Below, piece by piece: positions 21,967-33,497 of a stretch of DNA of 64,000 nucleotides. The first letter of the stretch is position 1. Every line of letters starts with the position of its first letter. A program made the position numbers and the translations under genes. The notes under the pieces were generated by a model. That model ran no database searches, was not told the DNA's origin, and worked only from the letters and a program-made list of their open reading frames with translations. This stretch comes from Nymphalis io (Eukaryota; Arthropoda; Insecta; Lepidoptera; Nymphalidae): positions 893,001-957,000 of the forward strand of contig NC_065896.1 of the NCBI RefSeq assembly GCF_905147045.1, given 5' to 3'.

Positions 21967-22387
21967 ATATAAATAACAATGTAAAAATGACGTTAGCGCG
22001 TAGGCGATCTCCTTCTTAAACATAACAGCCACCATACAAAGATCCCAAGATTACCCAGACATCATAATTCCACTACAAATTTTATGTTCATCCATAATTT
22101 TATATTAGATTGTACCATGAGGATTTTATTATTGGGTTCACACAGCATCCGATAAAAAAGGGTAATATAATAAGTCGATATCTAGCGCAATTCAGACTAA
22201 AATTTTTAGAGGTAAAATTTCTGTTTTTTTGTTTGTTCCGAATAATACTGATGAAGATGAATTTCGAGGTGATTGTAGACATATGTCTACGATCTAGTAT
22301 TTTACTAAAATAGTTAAATTATGGAAAGTAATAACTACTGAGTACTTCAATATATACTGTCTGCTTAGTGGGGATGTGGACTTGCTT

Positions 22388-22680
22388 CGAAGTAGGGCTT
22401 TGTGGAAGCCACCTAGGTAGGTGCATCCATCATCAGATAGTCTACCACCAAACAGCAATACTTAGTTTTTCACCGTTTAAGCGGTGAGTGAGTGACAAAA
22501 CTAATTATTGCAGTAACTCAGCGAAACACGGCTTAAATGGTGAGTGAGCGAGTGTTACTACAGCACAAGGGACATAACATCTTAGTTTTCATGTTTGGTG
22601 GCACATTAACAATATAAGGGAAGGAATATTTCTTACAGTACCAGTATAGGCAGTGTTGACCACTTTCAATGGCCTTTTTG
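22388..22680 (+). mobile_element. SINE-B with internal tandem duplication
   Basis: The block containing 'gcggtgagtgagtg' is repeated about 80 bases later as 'atggtgagtgagcgag', enlarging the middle of the element. The 3' end has lost the clean CCATCAGGTGG hairpin. Confidence 0.6.
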
Positions 22681-24118
22681 CCTAACTACCTAATAAAAAA
22701 TAGATTACCTTTAAAATAAAAACATTACATAACAACATCCGCGGAAGAAAATATTTTTAAATAACTGGCGAAATTTGAAAATGGAAAAGAACTTATATAA
22801 ATAAAACCCGGTGATACAGCCGCAACTGTAACGCGGATGAGAAATAATCCTGACTGATACTACTGCAATACGACACTGGAGCTAACAAGAGCGGAGCATC
22901 GTATATGCATTATACTTATATACTTTTATATTCTGAGTCGAGGCTGGACATTGTATAATATACGTGAAACTTGAATGAAAGAATCTGGAACAGCGCAATT
23001 AAATTCAGCTTTTATTTATTTTTATACTGTTTTTAAGATTAAAACCATGTATGATGTATGGTTATCGGATATAGCATTATCTTTATTAACATCCGCAATC
23101 AGACTTCACGTACTGGTTATAGCCTTATTTTGTCTGTGCCACTTCTTAAGCCCTACGCTAGTTTTAGCTAGAGTCGGCCCTGATGTAGCTTAGTCCCGAT
23201 TTTTCCAACAACGTCATAATTAGAATTGAAGAGAATGTAGTTTAATACATACATTATAAAATTATTATATTTATAATATTCACTTTGTAGTATTTCGCCA
23301 CTATAAGGCCCTTCAGCACTACAACTTCTACCAATCGTCATGAAAATTGTTAAACAATTGAATACAGGGAATATTTTCGAGAAAATCGTATCAGATAACA
23401 TAGGTTTTTTTTCTAAAGAACGCTCGAACTTTCAAATTAAATCAATTTACCTGTCTAAGTGGCATTAAAGGACATTCGATGATTATATAATATGTAATAT
23501 AACTTTGGCCAAATAAGTCACACAATCACCGGATACACTTTACTGACACTAAAATTCAGGTATTTTTTTAACTAATTTTGTTCATGTTATATTGTGCCCT
23601 CGTGTTACTGCTGACGTATCTAGTTTGCGACACATTTTAAATTTAAATCTGAAAAGTTTCATGTACCGGCATGTCCGAAACATTAGAATGAATAACAGAA
23701 ATGGCATTAACAATTTTAAGCATTAAAAATGGTGTTGGGTATCGGAACGCAACTTGAAAGTTGAGTAGTACGCCTATTTGGGATACATAGCTGTTCAACT
23801 TCGAACTAATATAATCAAACAGTAAATGAAATTAAGGAAGAGCTTTCCACTGTTAACACTATAATTTATTTTGTGATATCACTTAAATAAAATCACTCAC
23901 ACACACACAAATCACATATATTCAGTAGCGAATCTAGACAGCGCGATTCAGGAATATATGCTATTATACAATCACTATTGCAGAAATGTTTATCTACCAA
24001 AACACATTGCCTAAGATCATGCATGTGTTAACTTTTACTATTCCTTTTTTTTAAATAAAACAAGACACATAATTAAGTATATTTATTTAATGTAAATCAC
24101 ATTATAATACTACTGACT
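22681..24118. other. No gene seen
   Basis: There is a hydrophobic open frame at 22,975-23,193 without splice support or a recognisable motif. I see nothing else. Confidence 0.4.
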
Positions 24119-24219
24119 CCCGACTGGATGCGGAAGGCGGAGGACAGGGAGCTTTGGCGCACCTTGGGAGAGGCCTATGTTCAGCAGTGGACAATGATCG
24201 GCTGTTGATTGACTGATTT
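24119..24219 (+). mobile_element. RTE LINE 3' end, severely truncated
   Basis: This 100-base remnant encodes the last residues of an RTE ORF (WMRKAEDRELWRTLGEAYVQ). The stop codon is followed by a TTGATTGACTGATTG tail. It belongs to the subfamily of the minus-strand RTE at 60-63 kb. Confidence 0.85.
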
Positions 24220-24457
24220 GAACATTAAAATATTATATATTAATACAGTGAAGATTATAATAGAACAAAAATCGTACCTTTAATTGATTTTGCTACCAAT
24301 GCTCCAAACTAACTGAGAGACAAATCAATTTACAGAGCCTTTTTCAGAGCCAGAGTCCTTAACCCTACTTAAAATTATAATTTAAAAAAATAGTCAAATC
24401 AAAAGCATATTTATGTACAATATAATTTTCTTTAAATTACATTCCTTACACATGGGA

Positions 24458-24530
24458 GCTTGGTTAAATAAGCTCCAAAACCTTCTCCTAAAATGAAGAG
24501 AAGGTGTTAGTCTAGCACACAGGTAGTGGC
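24458..24530 (+). mobile_element. SINE-A tail fragment, diverged
   Basis: AATAAGCTCCAAAACCTTCT and the following block match the SINE-A 3' region. Confidence 0.55.
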
Positions 24531-24621
24531 CTCCTCTTCTTTTACTTTACGATTATAGACGTTGTAACATTTTTTTAATTATTATTATATAATGTAACAA
24601 TATTCATTACTAACAACAGAA

Positions 24622-24892
24622 TTTTAATCTTAACCGATGATCGTGGGTTCAAACCCGGGCAAGCAACACTTAATTTCCATGTGCTAAATTTATCTTTATA
24701 ATTCATCTCGTGATTAGCGGTGAAAGAAAACATAAATTTGCATGTGTCTAATTTTACCGAAATTCTGCCACAAGTGCATTCCATCAACCCGCATTAGATC
24801 AGCATGGTGGAATAAGCTCCAAACCTTCTTCTCAAAAAAGGAGACTGTCTCACTGCCTGAGCCCGACAGTGGGACATTCATAGGTTGTTACT
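24622..24892 (+). mobile_element. SINE-A lacking the A box
   Basis: It starts inside the head at AATCTTAACCGATGATCGTG, with B box GGGTTCAAACCC, and continues to GGGACATTCATAGGTTGTTA. A short internal deletion lies in the CATCGTGAGG block. Confidence 0.8.
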
Positions 24893-25214
24893 TATTAGAA
24901 TTTTAAGTTCAATTTTTCACAAAATACTGCAATTTTTGTAATAAAAATAAGTACCGGATTTCTTGCTATCCTTGCTAAAATCACTCTTATAAATCATGAT
25001 ATTTATTTTATCTAAAGTACTATTTTTGATCAAGTGGCTAGATTTCATTTTTAATAAATTAAATGATTTACGATACATTTATTTCATCCCAGGACTTTAC
25101 CGCCCGGTTCGTATATTTAACGAAAGGTTATTGTACATCGGTAACTGATCGTTTCTGAGTTATGTGTCGTTTAAGTCGTTTCTATACTTCACATACTAGT
25201 ACATGCGAAAACAT

Positions 25215-25491
25215 TTTTTTTTTTTATAGAATAGGGAGGCGGACGGGCATATGGGCCACCTGATGGTAAGTGGTCACCAACGCTCTTAGACATTGGCATT
25301 GTAAGAAATGTCAACCATCGCTTATAGCCAATGTGCCATCAACCTTGGGAACTAAAATTTTATGTCCCTCGTGCCTGTAATTACACTGGCTCAACAACAA
25401 CAATATCAAGTATTGCTGTTTTGCGGTAGAATATCTGATGAGTGGGTGGTACCTACCCAGACGTGCTTGCACAAAGCCCTACCACCAGTAT
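25215..25491 (-). mobile_element. SINE-B, minus strand
   Basis: It starts with the complement of the A tail, then CCACCTGATGGTAAGTGG, and ends at CCCTACCACCAGTA. The middle GGTTTGAAGGGTGAGTGA block is partly deleted. Confidence 0.8.
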
Positions 25492-26888
25492 TAAAAAAAG
25501 GTTTTTTATCAAAACGCTTTTTAATTACGGATCGTAGTGAATTCTACCGGCATTGCGCAAAACGAATCGTTTAATATATTAACCGGACACATTACGTAAG
25601 TAAGTTATTTCATTTCTGCTTGATAAAACAAAAAAAAGATCAATAAATTTGACAATAAGTAATTCTAAAGGTACTGAAGGTCAAAATTCGACCGTAGTTT
25701 ATTGTTATTAATTATGTTATTTATATACAATTGTATATTATTTTTGTTTTTCTTTTTGTTCTACTTAGTCTAGTAAAACTGGTCTAGAATTTCACACTTG
25801 CGGTATGAAAGTAAACTGTTACTGTTTTATTTTATTTAGCATAAGTTGTAAGCTTTATGCATTTCTTCTACATATAAACTTAAACCATAGCTCCCTCCCC
25901 ACAACCCTCTGCTTGAAAATATTGTATGCAGTATAACACCTGTTTTATAAATTTAAATAGGCGCTTCTATTTTATTCTACGATCTATGACGCAACAACAC
26001 AACAATATTTTTCATGCGAGTTCATTCGTTTTTACCACATCACAATAATATTACTTTAACCATTTTGACATCTATGCATTGATATTTAAAGCTCAGAATC
26101 GTACGAATGAATTCGCGTTTACGTCAAGTCGTTAGAAAAAAAGATAACATTTCGTAACAAAATACGGATACCATTCAATGTGTACTATAATTTCAGAACT
26201 CGTGTAACTTTTATACAGCAAAAACATTTCATGAAATATTTTAAATCTACATAGAAAAATTATTTTTAATGTATTCGGAAAATTTGGAACGCTGAAATAA
26301 CTTGAAAATAATTTTATCAACAGTTAAAATATCAAATGAATTCATTCATACACAAAATATCGTAATGGAAAATGAAAGAAGTAAAAATTAGAAGTACATA
26401 GAATATGTAATAAATAAAGCTATATCAAATATTGCAATGCATTGAAAAAAATAACCATCAAAGTATTCTGCTTTGTAAAATCAAATACGCGATATCAAAC
26501 ATATTAATAATAATAACGAACAAGGAGTTTCATTGCTTTGAAAAGCAATTATGATTTAAATATTTAAGGTTTTTCATCGTAAATGAGAACAAGAATATGT
26601 ATAAAGAGCTAGAGGGACTTATTGTGTATATAGCTATTACTATATCTATAATATGAATATAAATATAATTGAAATATCATATAAAATTGATATAAAAATA
26701 TTCCTTATCGAAGAATGCTCTTATAATTTTATATTAATTATTATAAATATTCCACTTAAATTTATAAATAACTTAGTTGTTTTTTACAGTCTTTATATAT
26801 AAGATTTCAGGGTTATTTCTACAAAATATAAATTGTTTATATATGAATACGTGTGAATTGCTTATTTAAAAGGATTATTATATTTTAC
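25492..26888. other. No gene seen; one dispersed repeat
   Basis: 26,468-26,528 resembles 21,709-21,771. The rest is AT-rich without supported exons. Confidence 0.4.
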
Positions 26889-27192
26889 TACTGGTGGTAG
26901 GGCTTTGTGCAAGCTCGTCTGGGTAGGTACCACCCACTCATCAGATATTCTACCGCAAAACAGCAATACTTGATATTGTTGTGTTCCGGTTTGAAGGGTG
27001 AGTGAGCCAGTGTAATTACAGGCACAAGGGACATAAAATCTTAGTTCCCAAGGTTGGTGGCGCATTGGATATGTAAGTGATGGTTGACATTTCTTACAAT
27101 GCTAATGTCTAAGAGCGTTGGTGACCACTTACCATCAGGTGGCCCATATGCTCGTCCGCCTTCCTATTCTATAAAAAAAAAAAAAAAAAAAA
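26889..27192 (+). mobile_element. SINE-B, full body
   Basis: This is a well-preserved copy with the CCACTTACCATCAGGTGG hairpin and an A tail of about 19 bases. It closely matches the copies at 33,214, 54,095 and 57,971. Confidence 0.87.
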
Positions 27193-27845
27193 CAACCAGC
27201 GTCGATCAAACAAGCGTTGATGTATACGCTTAAAGTACTAGAACAAATCAATTTGTAGTTTGACAAATTACTGTTTTTACTTTTAAAGTAAATTTTGTTC
27301 CGTAAAATATAACAATAACTCATATAATCTGTTTATGTAATAAATATTTCAATAATTTATAATATAAACATAATAACTTGATGTAATTTATTTATCGTAA
27401 ATTAGGGTTATTAATATTCTGTGAAATTTATTATCAACAAAATTGCTTATTAAAAGTTATAAAATAGGTCATATGAAGATTAAATATTTTTATAATACAA
27501 ATTGATGAGACTTGAGCGTTTACACGTGATTTATTATTAAACATGCAACGCTGAATATCAGCAGTTGCTACCGTAATTTATACAAAACTTCTTAATACGT
27601 TAATACATTATTAAAACAGTAATAAATAGGAATACCACTCGTTCTGATTTCCCCGGATTATTCCTTGTCTAAAGCATGTAAATATGTACATGCATCGTAC
27701 ATTGCTTTTCAATTTCAATACCCGACGGATGAGCTTTCTTTGTATGCAATTTAAATATTTGAGCAACTGTAATAATCGTACATGTTGATTGAAGTACTTC
27801 ATAAAGCAGAATAAGCGGCTTGCAGAGTCGGGATAACGCGTCACG
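27193..27845. other. No gene seen; AT-rich
   Basis: Several overlapping short frames near 27,611-27,890 have no splice support. Confidence 0.45.
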
Positions 27846-27897
27846 ACAGTCTTTGCTTATCAGCACTAGAGTACTAGTGCTGATAAGCAAAGACTGT
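27846..27897. repeat. Perfect 24-bp inverted repeat, 4-base loop
   Basis: The arms 27,846-27,869 and 27,874-27,897 are exact reverse complements separated by AGTA. No transposon end or A tail flanks them. A fold-back from DNA repair, an assembly artefact or a small-RNA hairpin are all possible. Confidence 0.85.
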
Positions 27898-29160
27898 GGT
27901 TAGATATTGGTATTCGAAGGTTTTATGGTGGTGGAAGATTGACGACGCTATTTGAATTCCTGCTTATTAAGGATTTTTACTTGACCAACAATCGACAATG
28001 AATAAGTGACAAGATTGGAGATTGAAGATTTTTCACCCAGAAAATCACCGGCGGTAGACTTTTCCTATTATTTTCCAATTGCCGTCGAACATCGTTGTTA
28101 ATGAAAAAAAAAAACTATTTTTTTTTCGTCGAATGTCGTCTAACTTTATTCACATTCCACATCTCAAGTTTTGTGATAATTAAAGAAAATCTTATTAATT
28201 GGGCGCGATAGTCGTTTAACTTTAAGGTCGGATTGAAACAATTTAGACGCAAAAAAAAAACCACTCAAAATGTTTTTCTTTTAATAACGTTTAATAACAT
28301 ATTCCTTTCTTTGTAATTTTTCTTAATTGTCATTGCAAAATCAATAGATAATAATATTATACATTTGCACTGAAGTCCAGGCGACTAAAATGGTCTAAAA
28401 TATTTTATTAACATATTTTAAACTAGCAATTTATATAATATTAATATAATGTTCACTATATTAAGGGTTAAATATTCAAAAATTATTCCTTACTGCTAGC
28501 CTACATTTCATACATACATTCATATAAAAAGAACCCGTATGCTAATTTTCATAGTGCTAGCCTCAATAGTTTAGGCTGTACGTTGATACAATAAGTCAGT
28601 TAATCTTTTATATAAAACGCCTTTCAAAAAAGAGGTACATTCGTATATGCTTGTTTCATTAAATATGATGACTACCATATATATAAATGTTATAGTAATA
28701 CTATATAATTAAAAACATTAATGGGGTTTTCTTTAAAGAAATTTTCAATATCACAGATTTAGTTATTATCCCTATATATATACATATCCCTATATATATA
28801 CATATGTGTGTGTTAGCCATAGTAATAACGTAATCCTCACAGCACAAATAAATTAGGATCGTAATGTTTTTTAGAATCATTTTAAATGTATTCATTATAA
28901 ACGCAAAATTTCAAAGGCTATTATGTAATCAGATTCAATCACGATTTATAATATAATACATAAATAGCAATACTCACACAGGCATTGTTTGAACAATATA
29001 TAAATTTTGGCGGAAATAATAACAAAAATAAAACGTTTATTTCTAGTCATGCCCATAGAAAGTTCCATAGGAAGTGTTTATAAAAAATATTTGAAGTACT
29101 AATATCAGTAAGTGTACAATTAAATCATTTTAATTATTATAATGTTAGGAATGTCTTCCG
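27898..29160. other. No gene seen
   Basis: The sequence is AT-rich. A short tandem duplication of CCCTATATATATACATAT lies near 28,769-28,806. Confidence 0.45.
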
Positions 29161-29265
29161 AAGTGGCGTGGCCTAGCAGCTCGACTTGATCACGTGAGTG
29201 CCATCGTGGTACCAGCCTGGCCCTGCCGAGCTCATCGACCGGCCAGGCTGGCGTTACTACACTTC
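29161..29265 (+). repeat. GC-rich patch with an 11-bp hairpin
   Basis: CCAGCCTGGCC (29,212-29,222) pairs perfectly with GGCCAGGCTGG (29,241-29,251) across an 18-base loop. The patch GTGGCGTGGCCTAGCAGC is unusually GC-rich for its surroundings. I do not recognise it. Confidence 0.5.
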
Positions 29266-29534
29266 TGCTTGGACTCTCGGTTGTGGAGGATATCTCATAA
29301 ATAATATTTCAGTTGCTCAGTCTTGATTCCTTTGTTTTATTTTTGTATCGTAATCGTACGTCTCGATATACGTTTACTTTATTGTTGTACAGTTGTTTTG
29401 ATTTATCTCTTTAAAAAGCCTATTTCTATCTTGATTCCTAAAAATAAATTATTGTAATGGTGTGAGTATTTTGAATTAATCGCAGCGTTTGAAACTCCTG
29501 TCAATCATAAAAATAGACTTTACTATATATTATC

Positions 29535-29673
29535 TATATACAATTATTATCATAACTGCGAAAAGGAGTTTGTTTGTTTGTTACGCTTTAATGTCGTACT
29601 ACTCAACCGATCATCATGAAATTTTGCATACACGTTGCAAGGGTGTAGAAACACCGGCATTTAGAAAAACTAG
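29535..29673 (+). mobile_element. Helitron-like element, 3' hairpin lost
   Basis: It contains the GCGAAAAGGAGTTTGTTTG and ATGTCGTACTACTCAACCG core and ends AAAAACTAG before A. The GC-rich hairpin region is missing. Confidence 0.45.
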
Positions 29674-29705
29674 ATAAAATATTGATGATTTTTTTAAACC
29701 TATAA

Positions 29706-29795
29706 TAAACCACCAGCGTTGGTATCTAAGGTTATACCTCCGTTGCTTGTAACTACACTGACTCACTCAGCCTTCAAACTGAAACAACGTAATAT
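29706..29795 (-). mobile_element. SINE-B fragment, diverged
   Basis: TTGTAACTACACTGACTCAC and CAGCCTTCAAACTGAAACAA are the complement of the SINE-B middle block. Confidence 0.5.
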
Positions 29796-30570
29796 AAATC
29801 GCTAGTTTAATTATTTGTGAATGGGGCCAACAGTGTAAATTTGTTTAGTTGTGAAACATTTACTTCTTGTTTAAATAAACAGTTGCTTTTAGTAGATTTA
29901 ATTAAATAAACTCTCATTGATAATGGGTATCAAACGCACTGAGACAGTCTAGAAATAATTAATAGGTGTTATCTTCTACGCTTCTATATTTTACCTCGGT
30001 TTCAAATCTTGTTCAGAATATTCATTTGACGATATTGTGTTTCTTTGGAGGTTGTTATTAACTTTTGAAGGACATACGAAATAATTATTTGTACATTCCA
30101 ATTTCTTTTGTAATAAAATACAAACTTAATGAGAAAATTGGTCTTTTAATATATTTGTTTTCAAATTAATGACAAAAAAGTGAGAGTTAATTAAAAGCAA
30201 AAAAAATTCTCAGTCAGACAAAATTAAAACACTCATATATTTTCGTTTCTGTTTTAGGCGTAGATTAAAAAATATTAGGTTTTTTTTTTAAATTATTGTA
30301 TAAAGTAAAAAACGTCTACTTAGACAATCGACTTCTATATTTATTATTATTGTGAAACAAAGGTTCAATATTCACATTTATAAAAGACTGTACTGTTCAA
30401 CGTGAGTTCGCTTGCGTATATATTTTTATAAGCCCTTTAATTTATATACCTTCACCCTAATCCAGGTTTGAGCATAAATCAATGGTTTGTTACAATGGGC
30501 TACATAATTAATTTCATATTTATTGCTTTGATTTATTTTTCATTTGAAATCAAATCCTTTATAATTTATA

Positions 30571-30739
30571 TCTATATTATAAATGCCAAATTAAATCTGA
30601 CTTTATATTTGCTCTCATGGTTAGAGCATTGTACTGAATTTGATGAAATTTGGTATGAAGAATGTTTTTTTTATAACAAACTCCCCTCTATAACCAACAT
30701 CTTACCTAATATGCGGGTGAAGCCGCGGGCGAGCACTAG
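30571..30739 (+). mobile_element. Helitron-like element, cleanest termini
   Basis: It starts TCTATATTATAAATGCC after an A and ends with GCGGGTGAAGCCGCGGGCGA, then GCACTAG before a T. The 5'-TC, the 3' hairpin plus CTAG and the A/T target all fit Helitrons. Confidence 0.65.
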
Positions 30740-30904
30740 TTAATTATAATCCATTAAATTAACGATTCAAAGTGCTTGATTTCATGAAATCGATGTAATG
30801 AAATGGAAGCAAAACAACACTTCCTACCTCATCCCGGAAAAAGTGACTTTACATTGTGCGTAAAATATGTGTCGTCATAACATAATCTTGTATTCTTGTC
30901 GCAG

Positions 30905-31078
30905 AAGAATATGGATTCTGAAAATGGATATTTCGTAAAATTATCTGTTAACCAACAGGATAACACCATAAATAACACGAAAGCTTATCTGTCTTTAACA
31001 GGAAAACAGTATTTTTCCATTATTGGAATACTGTTTTATATAATCTATAATCAAAACTGGACGAAAACTTATCGATAA
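30905..31078 (+). CDS. Possible terminal coding exon, unknown
   Basis: A strong acceptor (TTGTATTCTTGTCGCAG) opens a 57-codon frame in phase 0 that begins KNMDSENGYFVKLSVNQQDN and ends in a stop, with a hydrophobic stretch near the C-terminus. No partner exon or polyadenylation signal was found, so it may be chance. Confidence 0.2.
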   Translation, partial: KNMDSENGYFVKLSVNQQDNTINNTKAYLSLTGKQYFSIIGILFYIIYNQNWTKTYR

Positions 31079-31267
31079 ACATTTGAACCTAAATCTCACT
31101 ATTTTGAAAATTAATTTACCAAATTCTTATACCAAAATGAAATTTGAAAAATTTCTTCCATAACCGAAAATGTTTGTAACTATGTTAGTTGTTGTCATGT
31201 GGCACCGCCCATGTCACTGTTCCGCCCCTATAGAATGTAGAGTAATTTTATTTACTTAGACCACGCA

Positions 31268-31383
31268 ATAAATTATAAGCATAAATTAAAAACTTAAAAA
31301 TACAATCATTCAATGGTGCTTGCCCGGTCTTGAACCCGCGATCTTCGCTTAAGATTCAGGTAATTCCACTGTTGCTATCCCGG
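31268..31383 (-). mobile_element. SINE-A head fragment, minus strand
   Basis: CAATGGTGCTTGCCCGG, TCTTGAACCCGCGATC and CTTAAGATTCAGGTAATTCC are the complement of the SINE-A head and B box. Confidence 0.7.
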
Positions 31384-31617
31384 TTCTTAACCTTCAATAA
31401 AGAAGTAATCTCCCTTCGAGAAAGTGAACTTAATTCCAATAAAAAGGTACTTAGCAGGCGAATTAAGCTGGTTCGAAGTTTTTTATTTTTATTTCGCCTT
31501 GTAACGGGTAATTAAAAGGCGAACATTTTAATTTATAGAATGCTAGCTGGCGTGTAGTCTTTAATCTGTGAGAATGTGAACAGAATACCTGACTGTATTT
31601 CGGCGCTACATGCACCA

Positions 31618-31691
31618 GGCCCATTAGCCCAGTTGGTTAGAGCGTCGTGCTAATAACGGAAAGGTCGCGGGTTCGATCCCCTCATGGGCCA
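31618..31691 (+). tRNA. tRNA-Ile(AAU)-like gene with stem mismatches
   Basis: The 74-base cloverleaf has a perfect acceptor stem (GGCCCAT/ATGGGCC), anticodon loop CTAATAA (anticodon AAT), T loop TTCGATC and discriminator A, with no intron. Most of the sequence is the usual animal tRNA-Ile(AAU). The stems carry mismatches: C-A in the D stem (GCCC/GAGC), C-A and G-G in the anticodon stem (TCGTG/CGGAA), and C-T in the T stem. The A-box and B-box regions remain recognisable. It could be a decaying gene copy rather than a working tRNA. It is not part of a SINE. Confidence 0.85.
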
Positions 31692-31824
31692 CATATATTT
31701 TTTAAGAGTAAGCCTTTAATGCATTTAAAGGAAAAGATAAAAAATTTACAACTTTTTTTTAAATTAAATCATGATTAACAAAATTATGTTATTTAGAAGA
31801 ACACTAACAAGACTTTGATGTATA

Positions 31825-33066
31825 CTTTTTTTTTTTTTTTTTATATGTCCGGGATGGCAAATGACTCTACTCCACCTGATGGTAAGTGGTAGTAGAGTCC
31901 AAACGCGACGACGGCCAGTACAGTCGGGAAGAATGTTCTGTTCTAGCCGTCACCGCCTTGCCGGCCCGCAAGATGCCTCTTCACGCCTCGTTTGAAGGAA
32001 CCCGGGTTGTAAGAGGAGGGGAACACGTGAGCTGGTAAGGAATTCCATTTTTTGGTAGTGCGACAAAGAAAGGAGTTGCCAAATTTCTTTGTGCGCGATG
32101 GAATTGATGTCACAGTTAGGCGGTGACATCGAGAACCAGCTCGCGTGGACTTAAGAAGGAAGGGGGAAGCAGGAATTAGAGAGAATAATTCCTCAGAGCA
32201 CTTGCCGTGATACAGTCGATAGAAAGCGCTCAGTGCTGCTATCTCGCGACGCAATTGTAAAGGTTCAAGGGTGTTTGTGATCTTTACGTCGCCAATAATG
32301 CGTACTGCACGTCGCTGCAACCGGTCCAAGGCCTCCAGTAGGTACTTAGCGGAGCCATCCCAAAGGTGCGAGCAATATTCAACGCAAGACCGTACCTGTG
32401 TTTTGTATAACAGGCACAGTTGTTGTGGCGTGAAAAAACGCCGCACCTTGTTCAGAACTCCGAGTTTTCGTGAAGCTGTTTTTATAATAGCCTCGATGTA
32501 ATCCCTTGGACTAAGGTCGCAGCGAACGTCCATCCCCAGCATGGCGATTTTGCTTTGTATCATCAGCGGTATGCCACAGAGGGAGGGATGAGGGTAAAAT
32601 GGTGACTTTTTCGCTGTGAGAGCGCATACCTGTGTTTTCTTGGCATTAAACTCAACAAGATTATCAGAACCCCATTTGGCAATGAGCTCTAACGCCCTAT
32701 CGAGTTCAATGACAAGATTCTCCCGCCTCTCCTCAGTTTCCGCCCGCCCAGCCACTGCGCGTCCGTGGTATCCACCATGCACTGTACTATCATCTGCATA
32801 GCAATGTATGTTCCCAAGAGAGAGCATATCATTGATATGCAAAAGAAAGAGTGTGGGAGATAGCACAGATCCCTGGGGGTCCCCAGCATTCACTACATAG
32901 TAGAATTGTGAAGCGCAACCCTCTACTAAAACACGAAGGCTACGCTTGTGTAGGAAGCTGGCAATCCAGGTGCATAGCTGAGAAGACTTCTGTGCCAGAC
33001 CCTGTCGAAAGCCTTGAAGATATCGAGGCTGACAGCCAACGATTCTCCATGCTTGTCTACTACTCA
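31825..33066 (-). mobile_element. LINE-J, 5'-truncated copy
   Basis: A minus-strand copy with an 18-base T run (its A tail) at 31,825-31,842, the 3' hairpin at 31,864-31,898, and about 1.1 kb of ORF. The 5' truncation lies within the reverse transcriptase domain. Confidence 0.88.
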
Positions 33067-33067
33067 T
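31943..33067 (-). pseudogene. LINE-J reverse transcriptase, truncated and frameshifted
   Basis: The open frame of 374 codons covers reverse transcriptase motifs GDPQGSVLSPTLFLLHINDM and YADDS (90-94), then the C-terminal region shared with 20 kb. The first 30 codons are out of frame. The expected DIFKAFDRVWHRSLL is encoded in another frame at about 33,000-33,030, and the frame changes near 32,975-32,985 where the sequence between RSLL and LCTWIASFLH appears deleted. The catalytic pair DD is present, but the enzyme lacks its endonuclease and an intact motif A. Confidence 0.85.
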
Positions 33068-33138
33068 ATACTATAATATATAAAGGAAATAATCTGAAGG
33101 TTGTGAGATTTGGTATATATAAATATTATATGGAGAAC

Positions 33139-33195
33139 AAATGTAGAAAACTAATATATATATACATTAGTTATATATATTAGTTTTCTACATTT
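33139..33195. repeat. Perfect 24-bp inverted repeat, AT-rich
   Basis: Arms 33,139-33,162 and 33,172-33,195 are exact reverse complements around a 9-base loop. It lies between a LINE-J copy and a SINE-B copy. Confidence 0.8.
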
Positions 33196-33213
33196 ATATA
33201 TATATTGTTACAA

Positions 33214-33497
33214 ATATTGCTTTGTGCAAGCTGGTCTGGGTAGGTACCACCCACTCATCAGATATTCTACCGCAAAACAGCAATACTTGATATTGTTGTG
33301 TTCCGGTTTGAAGGGTGAGTGAGCCAGTGTAATTACAGGCACAAGGGACATAAAATCTTAGTTCCCAAGGTTGGTGGCGCATTGGATATGTAAGCGATGG
33401 TTGACATTTCTTACAATGCCAATGTCTAAGAGCGTTGGTGACCACTTACCATCAGGTGGCCCATATGCTCGTCCGCCTACCTATTCTATAAAAAAAA
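33214..33497 (+). mobile_element. SINE-B, slightly 5'-truncated
   Basis: It begins at GCTTTGTGCAAGCTGGTCTG, lacking the first ACTGGTGGTAGG, and is otherwise close to the 26,889 copy, with hairpin and A tail. Confidence 0.87.

Noticed and set aside
22975..23193. Hydrophobic 72-codon frame
   Set aside because: AT-rich DNA readily gives hydrophobic frames, and no splice sites or motif were found.
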